Assembly: GCA_043747745.1 (NCBI GenBank)
Contig: JAYTOP010000009.1
Coordinates: 1 to 35,209, forward strand
From: SZAS-103 sp043747745
Lineage (GTDB): Bacteria; Pseudomonadota; Gammaproteobacteria; Xanthomonadales; Xanthomonadaceae
Direction: 5' to 3'
DNA length: 35,209 bases
Shown here: piece by piece, positions 22,720 to 29,838 of the stretch
Layout: every line of letters starts with the position of its first letter
How positions within the stretch are numbered: position 1 is the stretch's first letter
Notes under the pieces: model-generated
Told to the model about the DNA's origin: nothing
What the model saw: only the letters and a program-made list of their open reading frames with translations
The model's database searches: none
Position numbers and translations under genes: made by a program

Positions 22720-23514
22720 CTACCGGAAGCCTTGCTGCTTGGCATGCGCGCACATTGCTGCGAGCAGGCTGCGCGGCGTTGGTGCATCAGCACGGACGAT
22801 CGCCTGGAATCCGGCATCGCGTGCGATCGCATCCAGTCGTGCGCTGCTGACTACCGCCGCGCACCGCAACAGCGTTGCACGCGCCGCATCAGGCAATGCG
22901 GCAAGCACATTGCGCAGTGCTTCGGCACTGGTGATGCAAACCGCGCCCTGGCCTTGTGCTTCCAGCAAACGCTGCGCATGCGCTCGATTCAGTCGCGCTG
23001 GCCCACGTGCATACACTTCGGCGATGGCGAGCGTCGCGCCGCGTTCGCGCAGGGCGTGATCCAGCAATCCGCGACCGCCCGGCGCAGTGACGATGCCGAT
23101 CTGTTCTCCGGACAATGAAGCCAGTTCAGGCAGCGCAAGCAGGCTTTCGCTGGTCGCCTGTGGTGGAACCAGCACATCGACGATGCCGGCCCGATGCAGC
23201 GCTGCGCGCGTCGCTTCGCCAAGCGCGAACACGCGCTGATGCGGATGCCTCTGCAACGTGCGCAGGCGTATGGAAAAGCGCACTGCCGCCGGGCTCGTGA
23301 ACACCACGCGCGAACATCGCAATGAGGCATCCAAAGCAACGCGAGTCGGCGTATCCTCACGCGCCGCCAACCGCAATCCGGGCAGACTCAAACCGTCCGC
23401 TCCCAGCGTTTCGGCGGCACGCAACAAGCGTCGATGCTGGCCGACTGGTCGCAGCGATACGACGAACCAACCCGATAACGGCGGTGACGACTGTGGCAGC
23501 AACGAACGTGGCAT
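22720..23514 (-). CDS. hemD: Uroporphyrinogen-III synthase
   Basis: About 264 residues. The enzyme cyclises hydroxymethylbilane to uroporphyrinogen III, the branch point to haem, sirohaem and B12. Conserved parts are visible: VVFTSPAAVRF early, VFALGEATRAAL (near residue 90), IVTAPGGRGLL, VYARGPARL and CITSAEALRNVL. The family diverges strongly, so gene order (hemD-hemX-hemY) is the main extra support. The ATG at 23514 gives the expected N-terminus. hemC is not next to it; a thioesterase gene diverges instead, and the two 5' ends overlap by about 30 nt. Confidence 0.9.
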   Translation of the reverse strand: MPRSLLPQSSPPLSGWFVVSLRPVGQHRRLLRAAETLGADGLSLPGLRLAAREDTPTRVALDASLRCSRVVFTSPAAVRFSIRLRTLQRHPHQRVFALGEATRAALHRAGIVDVLVPPQATSESLLALPELASLSGEQIGIVTAPGGRGLLDHALRERGATLAIAEVYARGPARLNRAHAQRLLEAQGQGAVCITSAEALRNVLAALPDAARATLLRCAAVVSSARLDAIARDAGFQAIVRADAPTPRSLLAAMCAHAKQQGFR

Positions 23515-24032
23515 CCGAACAGCTTCGCACAACGCAACATGCCGCCGCCACGCTGAAACCTGTCCGTGCGGATGGTGTGGACGCCGCGCTTGCATACATC
23601 GCCGCGCATTGCCGGAAGATGCCGCCCGTGGCCGCGCTCGGCGTCAAGCCGCTGGGCTACGACGGCAACGCATTGCGGATGGGTGCGCCGTTGACAGCCA
23701 ACGTCAATGACAAGGGCTGCGCATTCGGCGGCAGCCTGAGCGGGCTGATGACGCTGGCCGCATGGGGCTGGGTCACGCTGCGCATGAAACTCGAAGGCCT
23801 GGATGCCGACGTGTACGTCGCCGACAGCCAGGTGAAATACATCGCGCCGCTTTACGAGGACCTGGTAGCCGAAGCAAGGCCGGTCGATGGCGAGCAGTGG
23901 TCGCAGTTCGTCGACACCTTCCATCGCTATGGCAAGGCACGGATCGCGATGCAGGCGAGGGTGCCGATGGCGGCCGGCGGCGAGGCGACGGTGTTCAGCG
24001 GCCGCTTCGTCGCGATGCGTCCGATGCGCTAG
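23484..24032 (+). CDS. Hot-dog thioesterase (YiiD C-terminal domain type)
   Basis: About 182 residues. The sequence from IAAHCRKMPPVAALGVKPLG through LTANVNDKGCAFGGSLSG and YVADSQVKYIAPL matches the thioesterase_4/YiiD C-terminal domain, a hot-dog fold that acts on acyl thioesters. The substrate is unknown. There is no ATG in the likely start region. GTG codons at 23484, 23493 and 23508 are candidates, and I chose 23484 only as the longest with some purine-rich sequence near it. All three lie within or next to the start of divergent hemD, so the two genes share control sequence. Confidence 0.78.
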   Translation: MTTVAATNVASEQLRTTQHAAATLKPVRADGVDAALAYIAAHCRKMPPVAALGVKPLGYDGNALRMGAPLTANVNDKGCAFGGSLSGLMTLAAWGWVTLRMKLEGLDADVYVADSQVKYIAPLYEDLVAEARPVDGEQWSQFVDTFHRYGKARIAMQARVPMAAGGEATVFSGRFVAMRPMR

Positions 24033-24069
24033 TCTAGGCTCCCTGCAGCGACCGCACCGGAGCCCAGCC

Positions 24070-24501
24070 ATGTCGATACGTACGTTGCGTCATCTGTGCT
24101 TCCCAGCCGCGATTGTGGCGATGCTGCTGTTGCCTACCGCCTGCAATGCGGTGAAGCCGACCCCCGCGCGGGCGCAGGAGATCACCTTGTACGATTTCGC
24201 CAGCGCGATGCGCTGGAGCGATTTCGACAAGGCCTACGATTTCGTCGATCCGAAAATCAAGAAAGACCATCCGCTCGCCGACGTCGACCGTTCGCGCTTC
24301 AAGCAGGTCGAGGTTTCCGGTTACGACGTGATCTCCAAGTCGGACGGCAAGGAAACCATCGATCAGCAGATCCAGCTCGGCCTGATCAATCGCAACACCC
24401 AGCAACCGCGAAACATTTCCTATCATGAGCATTGGCGCTGGGACGCAGTCGCCAACAAATGGTGGCTGACCACCGGCCTGCCGGACATCACGGCACCGTA
24501 G
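24070..24501 (+). CDS. Small lipoprotein of unknown function
   Basis: 143 residues. The N-terminus FPAAIVAMLLLPTACNA ends in a probable lipobox (PTAC). The mature part (YDFASAMRWSDFDKAYDFVD onward) resembles a small alpha/beta domain with repeated aromatic residues, ending WRWDAVANKWWLTTGLP, but no family name is secure. The ATG at 24070 has GGAG 7 nt upstream. It starts 37 nt after the thioesterase stop, on the same strand, and may be co-transcribed with it. Confidence 0.8.
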   Translation: MSIRTLRHLCFPAAIVAMLLLPTACNAVKPTPARAQEITLYDFASAMRWSDFDKAYDFVDPKIKKDHPLADVDRSRFKQVEVSGYDVISKSDGKETIDQQIQLGLINRNTQQPRNISYHEHWRWDAVANKWWLTTGLPDITAP

Positions 24502-24540
24502 TCAGCGAGCGCCCGGCGCGGATCGTCGCGGCGGAGAGCT

Positions 24541-24546
24541 TATAAT
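24541..24546 (+). promoter_or_regulatory. Candidate -10 element for the rhodanese gene
   Basis: A consensus TATAAT in an otherwise GC-rich gap, 30 nt before the GTG at 24577. A transcription start near 24553 would leave a leader of about 24 nt. No good -35 is seen 16-18 nt upstream. Confidence 0.5.
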
Positions 24547-24576
24547 CGCGGCCCCGCCGTCGTCGCCCGGATTCCT

Positions 24577-25014
24577 GTGCCCATTGATCAACTGCAAACC
24601 TTTTTCGGCAACCACCTCATGCTGTGCCTGGGCATCGTGGGCGTCACCATCGCGCTGATCGTCAATGAGTTGTCGCGCTTTACCCGCGGCTATCGCGCGA
24701 TCGGCCCGGCGCAGCTGACCAATCTGATCAATCGCGAAAATGCCCTGATCGTGGATGTCAGCGCGCCGCTGGATTTCGAGAAAGGCCATGTGATTGGCTC
24801 GCGCAGCGTCGCGATGAGCCAGTTCGATCCCGAGAACAAGCATCTTGCCAAGGTCCGCGAATTGCCGGTCGCGCTGGTCTGCCGCAACGGCACGACCTCG
24901 GCGCTCGCCGCCAAGCGCCTGGTCAAGGCCGGATTCAAGCAGGTTTTCTGGCTCGATGGCGGCGTCGCCGCATGGCAGTCGGCGGATTTGCCGATGGCGA
25001 AAGGCAAAAATTGA
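24577..25014 (+). CDS. Membrane-anchored rhodanese (YibN-like)
   Basis: 145 residues. An N-terminal membrane helix (LMLCLGIVGVTIALIVNEL, about residues 14-32) is followed by a single rhodanese domain. It contains LIVDVSAPLDFEKGHVIGS and the catalytic loop VCRNGTTSALAA with Cys102, then VFWLDGGVAAW. It is expected to face one side of the inner membrane and carry out sulfur-transfer or thiol redox chemistry. The start is a GTG at 24577. In gammaproteobacteria yibN is often followed by grxC, secB and gpsA. Here the order is the same but grxC is missing. Confidence 0.88.
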   Translation: MPIDQLQTFFGNHLMLCLGIVGVTIALIVNELSRFTRGYRAIGPAQLTNLINRENALIVDVSAPLDFEKGHVIGSRSVAMSQFDPENKHLAKVRELPVALVCRNGTTSALAAKRLVKAGFKQVFWLDGGVAAWQSADLPMAKGKN

Positions 25015-25146
25015 CATTTGGCCGCATCCGCTGCGCGTGGGGCAAGGCCGATAACGCCGAGGCACTGCTTCTGCTCGCCGAACGCCCGCGCACGACTATG
25101 CAGGTCGGCGTGCCACAGCATCGGCGGATTCCTGCGTCAAACTGAT

Positions 25147-25175
25147 TTGGCCGCACTCGCCACGCGTGAGACAAT
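25147..25175 (+). promoter_or_regulatory. Candidate sigma-70 promoter for secB
   Basis: TTGGCC (25147-25152), a 17-nt spacer and GACAAT (25170-25175) form a reasonable sigma-70 promoter. A start near 25182 would leave a leader of about 35 nt. Both hexamers deviate from consensus, so this is tentative. Confidence 0.35.
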
Positions 25176-25216
25176 CATCGATCCTTTCGCCCCAACCCAT
25201 CCCGGAGTCTGATTCC

Positions 25217-25723
25217 ATGGCAGATGAAGCCACCAACGGCGCCGCTGGCCCCGAAGCCGCAACGCCCGCGCAGTTCAACGTGCAAAAGATCTACCTCAAG
25301 AACGTCTCGTTCGAAGCGCCCAACGCGCCGGCGGTGTTCCAGGAGCAGGCGCAGCCGCAGCTGCAGCTCAACCTCAACCAGAAGGTCGCCCGCTTTGAGG
25401 ACAGCGTCTACGAGGTCGTGTTGACGATCACGTTGACCTGCAAGATCAACGAGAAAACCGCCTATCTCGCCGAAGTCGAGCAGGCAGGCGTGTTTGGTCT
25501 GGCCGGTTTCGACGAGTCGGGCCTCGACATGATGCTCGGCGCGCATTGCCCGAACGTGCTGTTCCCGTATGCACGGCAGGCGCTCGGCGACCTGATCGCG
25601 CACGGCGGTTTCCCGCCATTCCTGCTGCAGCCGCTGAACTTCGACGCGATCTATGCCGACCAGCTGCGTCGCCGCATGGAATCCGGCGAGTCCGCGCAGC
25701 AACCAGTGATCGGCAACGCCTGA
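25217..25723 (+). CDS. secB: Protein-export chaperone SecB
   Basis: 168 residues. A cytosolic homotetrameric chaperone that holds preproteins unfolded and delivers them to SecA. Family features: FNVQKIYLKNVSFEAPNAP, the YEVVLTITLT strand, TAYLAEVEQAGVFGL, and CPNVLFPYARQALGDLIAHG followed by GGFPPFLLQPLNF. It has the acidic, Ala-rich N-terminus seen in this order. The ATG at 25217 follows GGAG by 9 nt. gpsA begins 5 nt after the stop, so the two are co-transcribed, as in E. coli. Confidence 0.97.
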   Translation: MADEATNGAAGPEAATPAQFNVQKIYLKNVSFEAPNAPAVFQEQAQPQLQLNLNQKVARFEDSVYEVVLTITLTCKINEKTAYLAEVEQAGVFGLAGFDESGLDMMLGAHCPNVLFPYARQALGDLIAHGGFPPFLLQPLNFDAIYADQLRRRMESGESAQQPVIGNA

Positions 25724-25728
25724 CGCGC

Positions 25729-26736
25729 ATGACGGCCGTGCCGCCACGGCTGGCCGTCATCGGCGCGGGTTCGTGGGGTACGGCGCTGGCCGCGCTCGCG
25801 GTGCGCAATCGCGTTCCCACGATCCTGTGGGGACGCGACGTAGAACAGGCCGCGACGATCTACCGCGAGCACCGCAACCCGCGTTATCTGCCCGGCGTCG
25901 CGCTGCCTGATGGCTTGCGTGCGACTGCCGACCTGCGTGTCGCGCTCGCCGATGCCGACTTGGTCCTGGTCGTCGTCCCCAGCCACGCTTTCACCGCGAC
26001 CTTGCAGGCGCTGGCCCCATTCCGGCCCGCGCACGCTGGCGTCGCGTGGGCGACCAAGGGATTCGAGCCGGGTTCCGGGCGTTTCCTGCATGAGGTTGCC
26101 GAGGAAGTGCTCGGGCCCGAAGTGCCTCTGGCCATCGTCACCGGACCGTCGTTCGCGCGCGAGGTCGCGCAGGGCCTGCCGACCGCCGTCACCGTGCATT
26201 CCGAGCGCCCCGCGTTCGCCCAACGCGTTGCCGATACCCTGCACGGTCCGACATTCCGCGCGTACACCGGCAACGACGTGCAGGGCGCGGAGCTTGGCGG
26301 CGCGATGAAGAACGTGCTCGCGGTCGCGACCGGCGTCGCCGACGGCATGAGCCTCGGCCTCAACGCCCGCGCGGGCCTGATCACGCGCGGACTCAACGAG
26401 ATGCTCCGGCTCAACGCCGCACTCGGCGGTCGCCCGGAAACCCTGATGGGACTGGCCGGCCTCGGCGACCTTGTGCTGACGTGCACCGGCGACCTGTCGC
26501 GCAACCGCCGCCTGGGCCTCGCACTCGGCCGCGGGCAATCGCTTCGCGACGCGGTCGCCGAAATCGGCCAGGTCGTCGAATCGGTGGACACCGCCGACGA
26601 GGTGATGCGCCTTGCGAACAGGCTCGACGTCGAACTGCCGATCTCCGCGCTGGTGCAGCGCGTGCTGCACGAGGAAATCACTCCTGCCGACGGCCTGCGC
26701 CAACTGCTGGCGCGGCAGCAGAAGCCGGAATATTGA
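25729..26736 (+). CDS. gpsA: Glycerol-3-phosphate dehydrogenase [NAD(P)+]
   Basis: 335 residues. It reduces dihydroxyacetone phosphate to sn-glycerol-3-phosphate for phospholipid synthesis. The Rossmann motif IGAGSWGTALA is at residues 9-19. Others: VVVPSHAF, WATKGFEPGSG, VTGPSFAREVAQGLPTAV, and the catalytic-lysine segment GGAMKNVLAVATG, then TLMGLAGLGDLVLTCTGDLS, followed by RNRRLG. The ATG at 25729 is 5 nt after the secB stop, with no clear ribosome site of its own, which suggests coupling. The C-terminal helical domain is complete. Confidence 0.97.
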   Translation: MTAVPPRLAVIGAGSWGTALAALAVRNRVPTILWGRDVEQAATIYREHRNPRYLPGVALPDGLRATADLRVALADADLVLVVVPSHAFTATLQALAPFRPAHAGVAWATKGFEPGSGRFLHEVAEEVLGPEVPLAIVTGPSFAREVAQGLPTAVTVHSERPAFAQRVADTLHGPTFRAYTGNDVQGAELGGAMKNVLAVATGVADGMSLGLNARAGLITRGLNEMLRLNAALGGRPETLMGLAGLGDLVLTCTGDLSRNRRLGLALGRGQSLRDAVAEIGQVVESVDTADEVMRLANRLDVELPISALVQRVLHEEITPADGLRQLLARQQKPEY

Positions 26737-26802
26737 TCGGATGCAGTTATGCGGTTGCGGTCATCAAGGAACACGCCGGCAAAGAGGCCATCCTGTTGTC
26801 TC

Positions 26803-27080
26803 TCAACGATAAACCTCTCGCCGATTGCCGACCTCGATCACGAGTGCACGAAGCGCGCCATCCTGGATGTCGCAGAGAATCCGATAGTCGCCGACACAGT
26901 AGCGCCAGTAAACGCCGAGATTCGGCCCGGTCAGCGCGTTGCCGGTGCTGCGCGGAGATTCCTGGGTGGCGACGCGCTCGTCCATGAATTCGACGATGCG
27001 CTGTGCAGTCTGCTGAGGGACGTCGACTTTTCAATGCAGACTGCGCGTTTGGGAAGTCTGTCGGGCCAATGTGTCTGCGC
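26803..27080 (-). pseudogene. Frameshifted RelE/ParE-family toxin gene
   Basis: The intact part ends with the RelE signature: WRYCVGDYRILCDIQDGA, then ALVIEVGNRREVYR, preceded by SPRSTGNAL. Reading upstream in the same frame gives QQTAQRIVEFMDERVA, a typical RelE helix, but a TGA blocks it near 27030. The missing N-terminus continues in another frame (TDFPNAQSALK). The junction can be repaired by restoring two bases near 27030, giving ALKKVDVPQQ. So a two-base deletion seems to have killed a gene of about 90 codons. No start codon or relB-type antitoxin gene is recognisable upstream. An ATG at 26985 could give a 60-residue product lacking the first helix, unlikely to be active. Confidence 0.65.
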
Positions 27081-27125
27081 CCCAATCGGGAGAGCGAAGC
27101 GTCGACGAACCCCGGGCTGAGACCC

Positions 27126-28283
27126 CTACCGCAGCCCGCGTTCGCGGGGCGTCCACTCGACGTAGCCGATGGCCTCGTAGGCATTGATGACATCGAACAC
27201 CTCGGCGAGCCCCACCGCGCTCACGCGGGCGATCTCGTGGAGTTTGCGCGGCACGCCCATGAGCGCGCCGACACGGTACGCGCGCGGGTAGTCGAGCGAG
27301 AGATCGATCCGGTTGGTGAGACGGTAATTGCCGCCGGGATCGAAGTGCCTGGCGAGGAAGCCGTTGGAGTGGATGAAGCTGTCCATCCAGATCAGGCGCG
27401 CATATGGCCTCGCCGCCACGCCCATGCGCGCATCCTGCAGTTCGGTCCTGTCCAGGCGTTGCCAGTCACCGAAGCGCAAGGGCTCTCGCGCGTACGGCTC
27501 GAGCCCGGGGAGCAATCCACGGGCCCAGAACAGCTGTTCGTCCGGATCGAGCAGCAGGGCAGGCAAGCCACGCAGGGCGATCCGCGAGGGCCCTCCCAGC
27601 ACGCCCTTTTCGAGGTAGTAGATCAGCGGATAGGTGGCGTCCTCGTCGATGCCCGGCGCGATGTCGATCCCGAACGAAGGATCGAAAACGTCTTCGGCGC
27701 GCATCGGGTTCCCATCGGCGTTGCCGGTCGGATCGACGGTGGCATCGGGCGTAGCGCCCGTGTTCACGCGGTCGGGATCGGCGCTCGCGTCGGGCTGTTC
27801 GGCGATCGTCAACATCGATGGGTCGGGCGATGGGTCGCCTGCATCGCTGCGACGCGCGTGGCCAGCGTGCACGCCCGGATGGTCGGTTTCGAGTTCGCTC
27901 AGATCGACATGGCCCAGGTCCATGTCGATGAATTCATCGCTCCAGGTATCGATCTCCGGCCCAGCGCCGGTGCCGCGCGCTACCTTGTTCAGCAGCGTGG
28001 CGAAGGCCTCGTGCCGGAATGGCTTGCGCAGGAACAGGCCTGCCGGCTTCGGGTCGTGCGCTTCGATGATCTGCGCGCAGTCGATTCCGCGCTGGGCGGC
28101 CCGTCGCATTGCTGAATCGCCGATCAGCCTGCGCGTATCCACGACAACCAGATCCGCCCTGGTCTCGGTACCCCAGGTCCAGCTGTCGCGCACCTGCTTG
28201 CGCACGACGCGCAGCAGCAGGCGCAGGTGCGCCGTGTCCTGTTCGCTGGTTCCGATGCACTGGATGATCCGTTGGGTATTCAT
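27126..28283 (-). CDS. Protein with receiver-like N-terminus, unknown function
   Basis: 385 residues, soluble. The first 105 residues look like a degenerate response-regulator receiver: a beta strand ending in Asp (LVVVDTRRLIG, at the phospho-acceptor position) and a late FLRKPFRHEAF, like the conserved Lys-Pro. The early acidic pair is absent, so phosphorylation is doubtful. An acidic Pro/Asp-rich linker (about 115-215) follows. A C-terminal domain of 170 residues (LIYYLEKGVLGGPSRIALRG to VSAVGLAEVFDVINAYEAIG) may end in a winged-helix-like fold. I recognise no family for it. No ribosome site is clear at the ATG (28283). It stands alone, flanked by the relE remnant and a 331-nt gap. Confidence 0.72.
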   Translation of the reverse strand: MNTQRIIQCIGTSEQDTAHLRLLLRVVRKQVRDSWTWGTETRADLVVVDTRRLIGDSAMRRAAQRGIDCAQIIEAHDPKPAGLFLRKPFRHEAFATLLNKVARGTGAGPEIDTWSDEFIDMDLGHVDLSELETDHPGVHAGHARRSDAGDPSPDPSMLTIAEQPDASADPDRVNTGATPDATVDPTGNADGNPMRAEDVFDPSFGIDIAPGIDEDATYPLIYYLEKGVLGGPSRIALRGLPALLLDPDEQLFWARGLLPGLEPYAREPLRFGDWQRLDRTELQDARMGVAARPYARLIWMDSFIHSNGFLARHFDPGGNYRLTNRIDLSLDYPRAYRVGALMGVPRKLHEIARVSAVGLAEVFDVINAYEAIGYVEWTPRERGLR

Positions 28284-28614
28284 GCGGGATTGTCTGAAGA
28301 GGCGGGAACCCGGCTCCGGCTTTCGTCATGCCGCCCGGGACTGCGGCCACAGGTGACGTTGTCAGAAACCAAGGGACGACCTCAAGCAAGGAAGCACGGC
28401 AGAAGGAAAGTGTGGGGCAGGGCTGCGAGCCACGCAGACCGGTATTCTTCCACGTTTGGGAGCGCACGCTTGGCATGCGAGGTTTGGTGGCAGAGACTAT
28501 TTCTGTTGCAAGCAGCATTCCAGTGTTCTCGGCCGCCTTATTTTGCTCCCAAAAAAAGCCCGGCCGAAGCCGGGCTTTCGTGTTCGCGGGGTGTATCGGC
28601 GCAACCAGCAACAA
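28284..28614. other. Gap of about 330 nt without a gene
   Basis: It lies upstream of the receiver-like gene and downstream of the Ax21-family gene, both on the minus strand. The only clear signal is the terminator at 28551-28580. The remainder has lower GC in places (near 28490-28560) and should carry the promoter of 27126-28283, but I could not pick out convincing hexamers. Confidence 0.6.
28551..28580 (-). terminator. Rho-independent terminator of the Ax21-family gene
   Basis: AGCCCGGC (28557-28564), loop CGAA, GCCGGGCT (28569-28576). On the minus strand the stem is followed by a run of seven T. It lies about 40 nt past the stop of the 28615-29172 gene. On the plus strand only three T follow, so it works mainly for the minus strand. 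Confidence 0.92.
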
Positions 28615-29172
28615 TCAGAAGCTGTAGCGTGGTCCGACGAAATACGTCGCGAGATCCTTCGAGAATTTGGCCTCGCCGACCAGGCCCCAGCCCTTGCCGA
28701 ACTTCACCTGCGCGCCGAGCTTGCCGTACAGCTCGCCGTTGATGTTGTGGCCGTCCTCGTAACCGGCCAGCGCCCAGCCTTCGAACTTCGGCGCCAATGC
28801 GCTGCGCACGCCGACTTCGCCGCTGTAGGTCTTGATATTGCCGTTGAAGCCGTTGATGTTTAGTCGACGGTAATCGACATTCGTCACGAAATCGGTGGTC
28901 GCATTGATCGATGTGTGGAAGCCGCCGCCGAGATTCCAGTCATCGAAGCTGGCGTTGGAATGGTTGAAATCCTGCCGCGCCCAGCCGCCGAACAACTGGA
29001 AGTTCGAGCCGATTGCGACCGATCCAGCGCCGCCCCAGCCATTGGCATTGGGAGCTCCGTCGATATTGGTGGCCTGGTAACCGATTTGCAGGTTGTTGTA
29101 ACTCAGATCGCTCGCCTGGGCAGCCAGGGGCAGGGCGGCAGTGACCAGAACGGCCAGAAGAATGCGCTTCAT
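28615..29172 (-). CDS. Ax21-family outer-membrane beta-barrel protein
   Basis: 185 residues with a clean signal peptide (ILLAVLVTAALPLAAQA, cleavage before SDLSYN). The mature part alternates polar and hydrophobic residues in about eight strands with glycine-rich turns (GGGFHTSINATTDFVTNVDY) and ends in an aromatic residue (VGPRYSF), as outer-membrane barrels do. It resembles the Ax21 family of Xanthomonas and Stenotrophomonas. Ax21 was once proposed as a secreted signal and is now regarded as an outer-membrane protein. The start has a GAGGT ribosome site about 6 nt upstream. It has its own strong terminator and an inverted repeat in the promoter region, suggesting a well-expressed single gene. 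Confidence 0.8.
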   Translation of the reverse strand: MKRILLAVLVTAALPLAAQASDLSYNNLQIGYQATNIDGAPNANGWGGAGSVAIGSNFQLFGGWARQDFNHSNASFDDWNLGGGFHTSINATTDFVTNVDYRRLNINGFNGNIKTYSGEVGVRSALAPKFEGWALAGYEDGHNINGELYGKLGAQVKFGKGWGLVGEAKFSKDLATYFVGPRYSF

Positions 29173-29213
29173 GTGATACCTCTAGTTAAATGTCTAACCG
29201 CTTGATGCGGCAG

Positions 29214-29233
29214 CGCAACGCTAGGTCGTTGCG
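29214..29233. promoter_or_regulatory. Inverted repeat upstream of the Ax21-family gene
   Basis: CGCAACG (29214-29220) and CGTTGCG (29227-29233) are exact inverse arms around CTAGGT, 41-61 nt before the start codon. The left arm overlaps a possible -35 (TTGCGC on the minus strand), so it could be an operator. It could also end the trmL transcript, but no T-run follows. Confidence 0.4.
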
Positions 29234-29272
29234 ACTTAGCCTGCCCTTAATGCATAGGCGCGTCCAGCGGAA

Positions 29273-29749
29273 CTAATCGGACACTCCGCGATTCGCGCCC
29301 GCAAACCCGAGCTGTCGCCACGCCTCGAACACGACCACAGCGACCGCATTGGACAGGTTCAAGCTGCGATTTTGCGGACGCATTGGCAGGCGCAGCCGGT
29401 GTGCTTCAGGAACTTGAGCAAGCAGGTCGGCTGGCAATCCGCGCGTTTCGGGGCCGAACATGAAGGCATCGCCAGTGGTGTAGCGCGGGGTGTCGTAACG
29501 CACTGTTCCACGCGTGGACAGCGCAAACAGGCGTGCATCGGGGATTGTTGCGAGGCACGCGTCCAGATCGGCATACACACGCAAGTCGGCGAACTCGTGG
29601 TAGTCCAGCCCGGCGCGGCGCAGGCGGGCATCGTCGAGGCCGAAACCGAGCGGTTCGATCAGGTGAAGAGTCGCACCGGTGTTGGCGCACAGGCGGATCA
29701 CATTGCCGGTGTTCGGTGGGATTTCCGGCTGGTACAGGATGACGTGCAT
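29273..29749 (-). CDS. trmL: tRNA (cytidine/uridine-34 2'-O)-methyltransferase TrmL
   Basis: A 158-residue SPOUT enzyme that methylates the wobble base 2'-OH of two tRNA-Leu species in E. coli. Family signatures: LYQPEIPPNTGNVIRLCANT at the N-terminus, FGPETRGLP (knot, SAM site), and LPMRPQNRSLNLSNAVAVVV. Length and both ends fit TrmL. The ATG at 29749 (MHVILYQPEIPPNTGN) is the conserved start; sequence upstream does not belong. It lies downstream of, and may be co-transcribed with, the periplasmic protein gene 29839-30693 across a 90-nt gap. Confidence 0.95.
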   Translation of the reverse strand: MHVILYQPEIPPNTGNVIRLCANTGATLHLIEPLGFGLDDARLRRAGLDYHEFADLRVYADLDACLATIPDARLFALSTRGTVRYDTPRYTTGDAFMFGPETRGLPADLLAQVPEAHRLRLPMRPQNRSLNLSNAVAVVVFEAWRQLGFAGANRGVSD

Positions 29750-29838
29750 GCAGCAAGTATGCCGTGGTTCGACAGACTCGCCAGGAGCGGGTCGGTCGCA
29801 ACGGATCGGGCGCATCGCCACGCGCGGATCGGCTGCGT

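Noticed and set aside
25011..25016. TTGACA as a -35 for secB
   Set aside because: No -10-like hexamer lies 15-19 nt downstream; it overlaps the rhodanese stop and looks like chance.
27081..27125. RelB-type antitoxin upstream of the relE remnant
   Set aside because: The short stretch reads FVDASLSRLG in the best frame, with no antitoxin motif or start codon.
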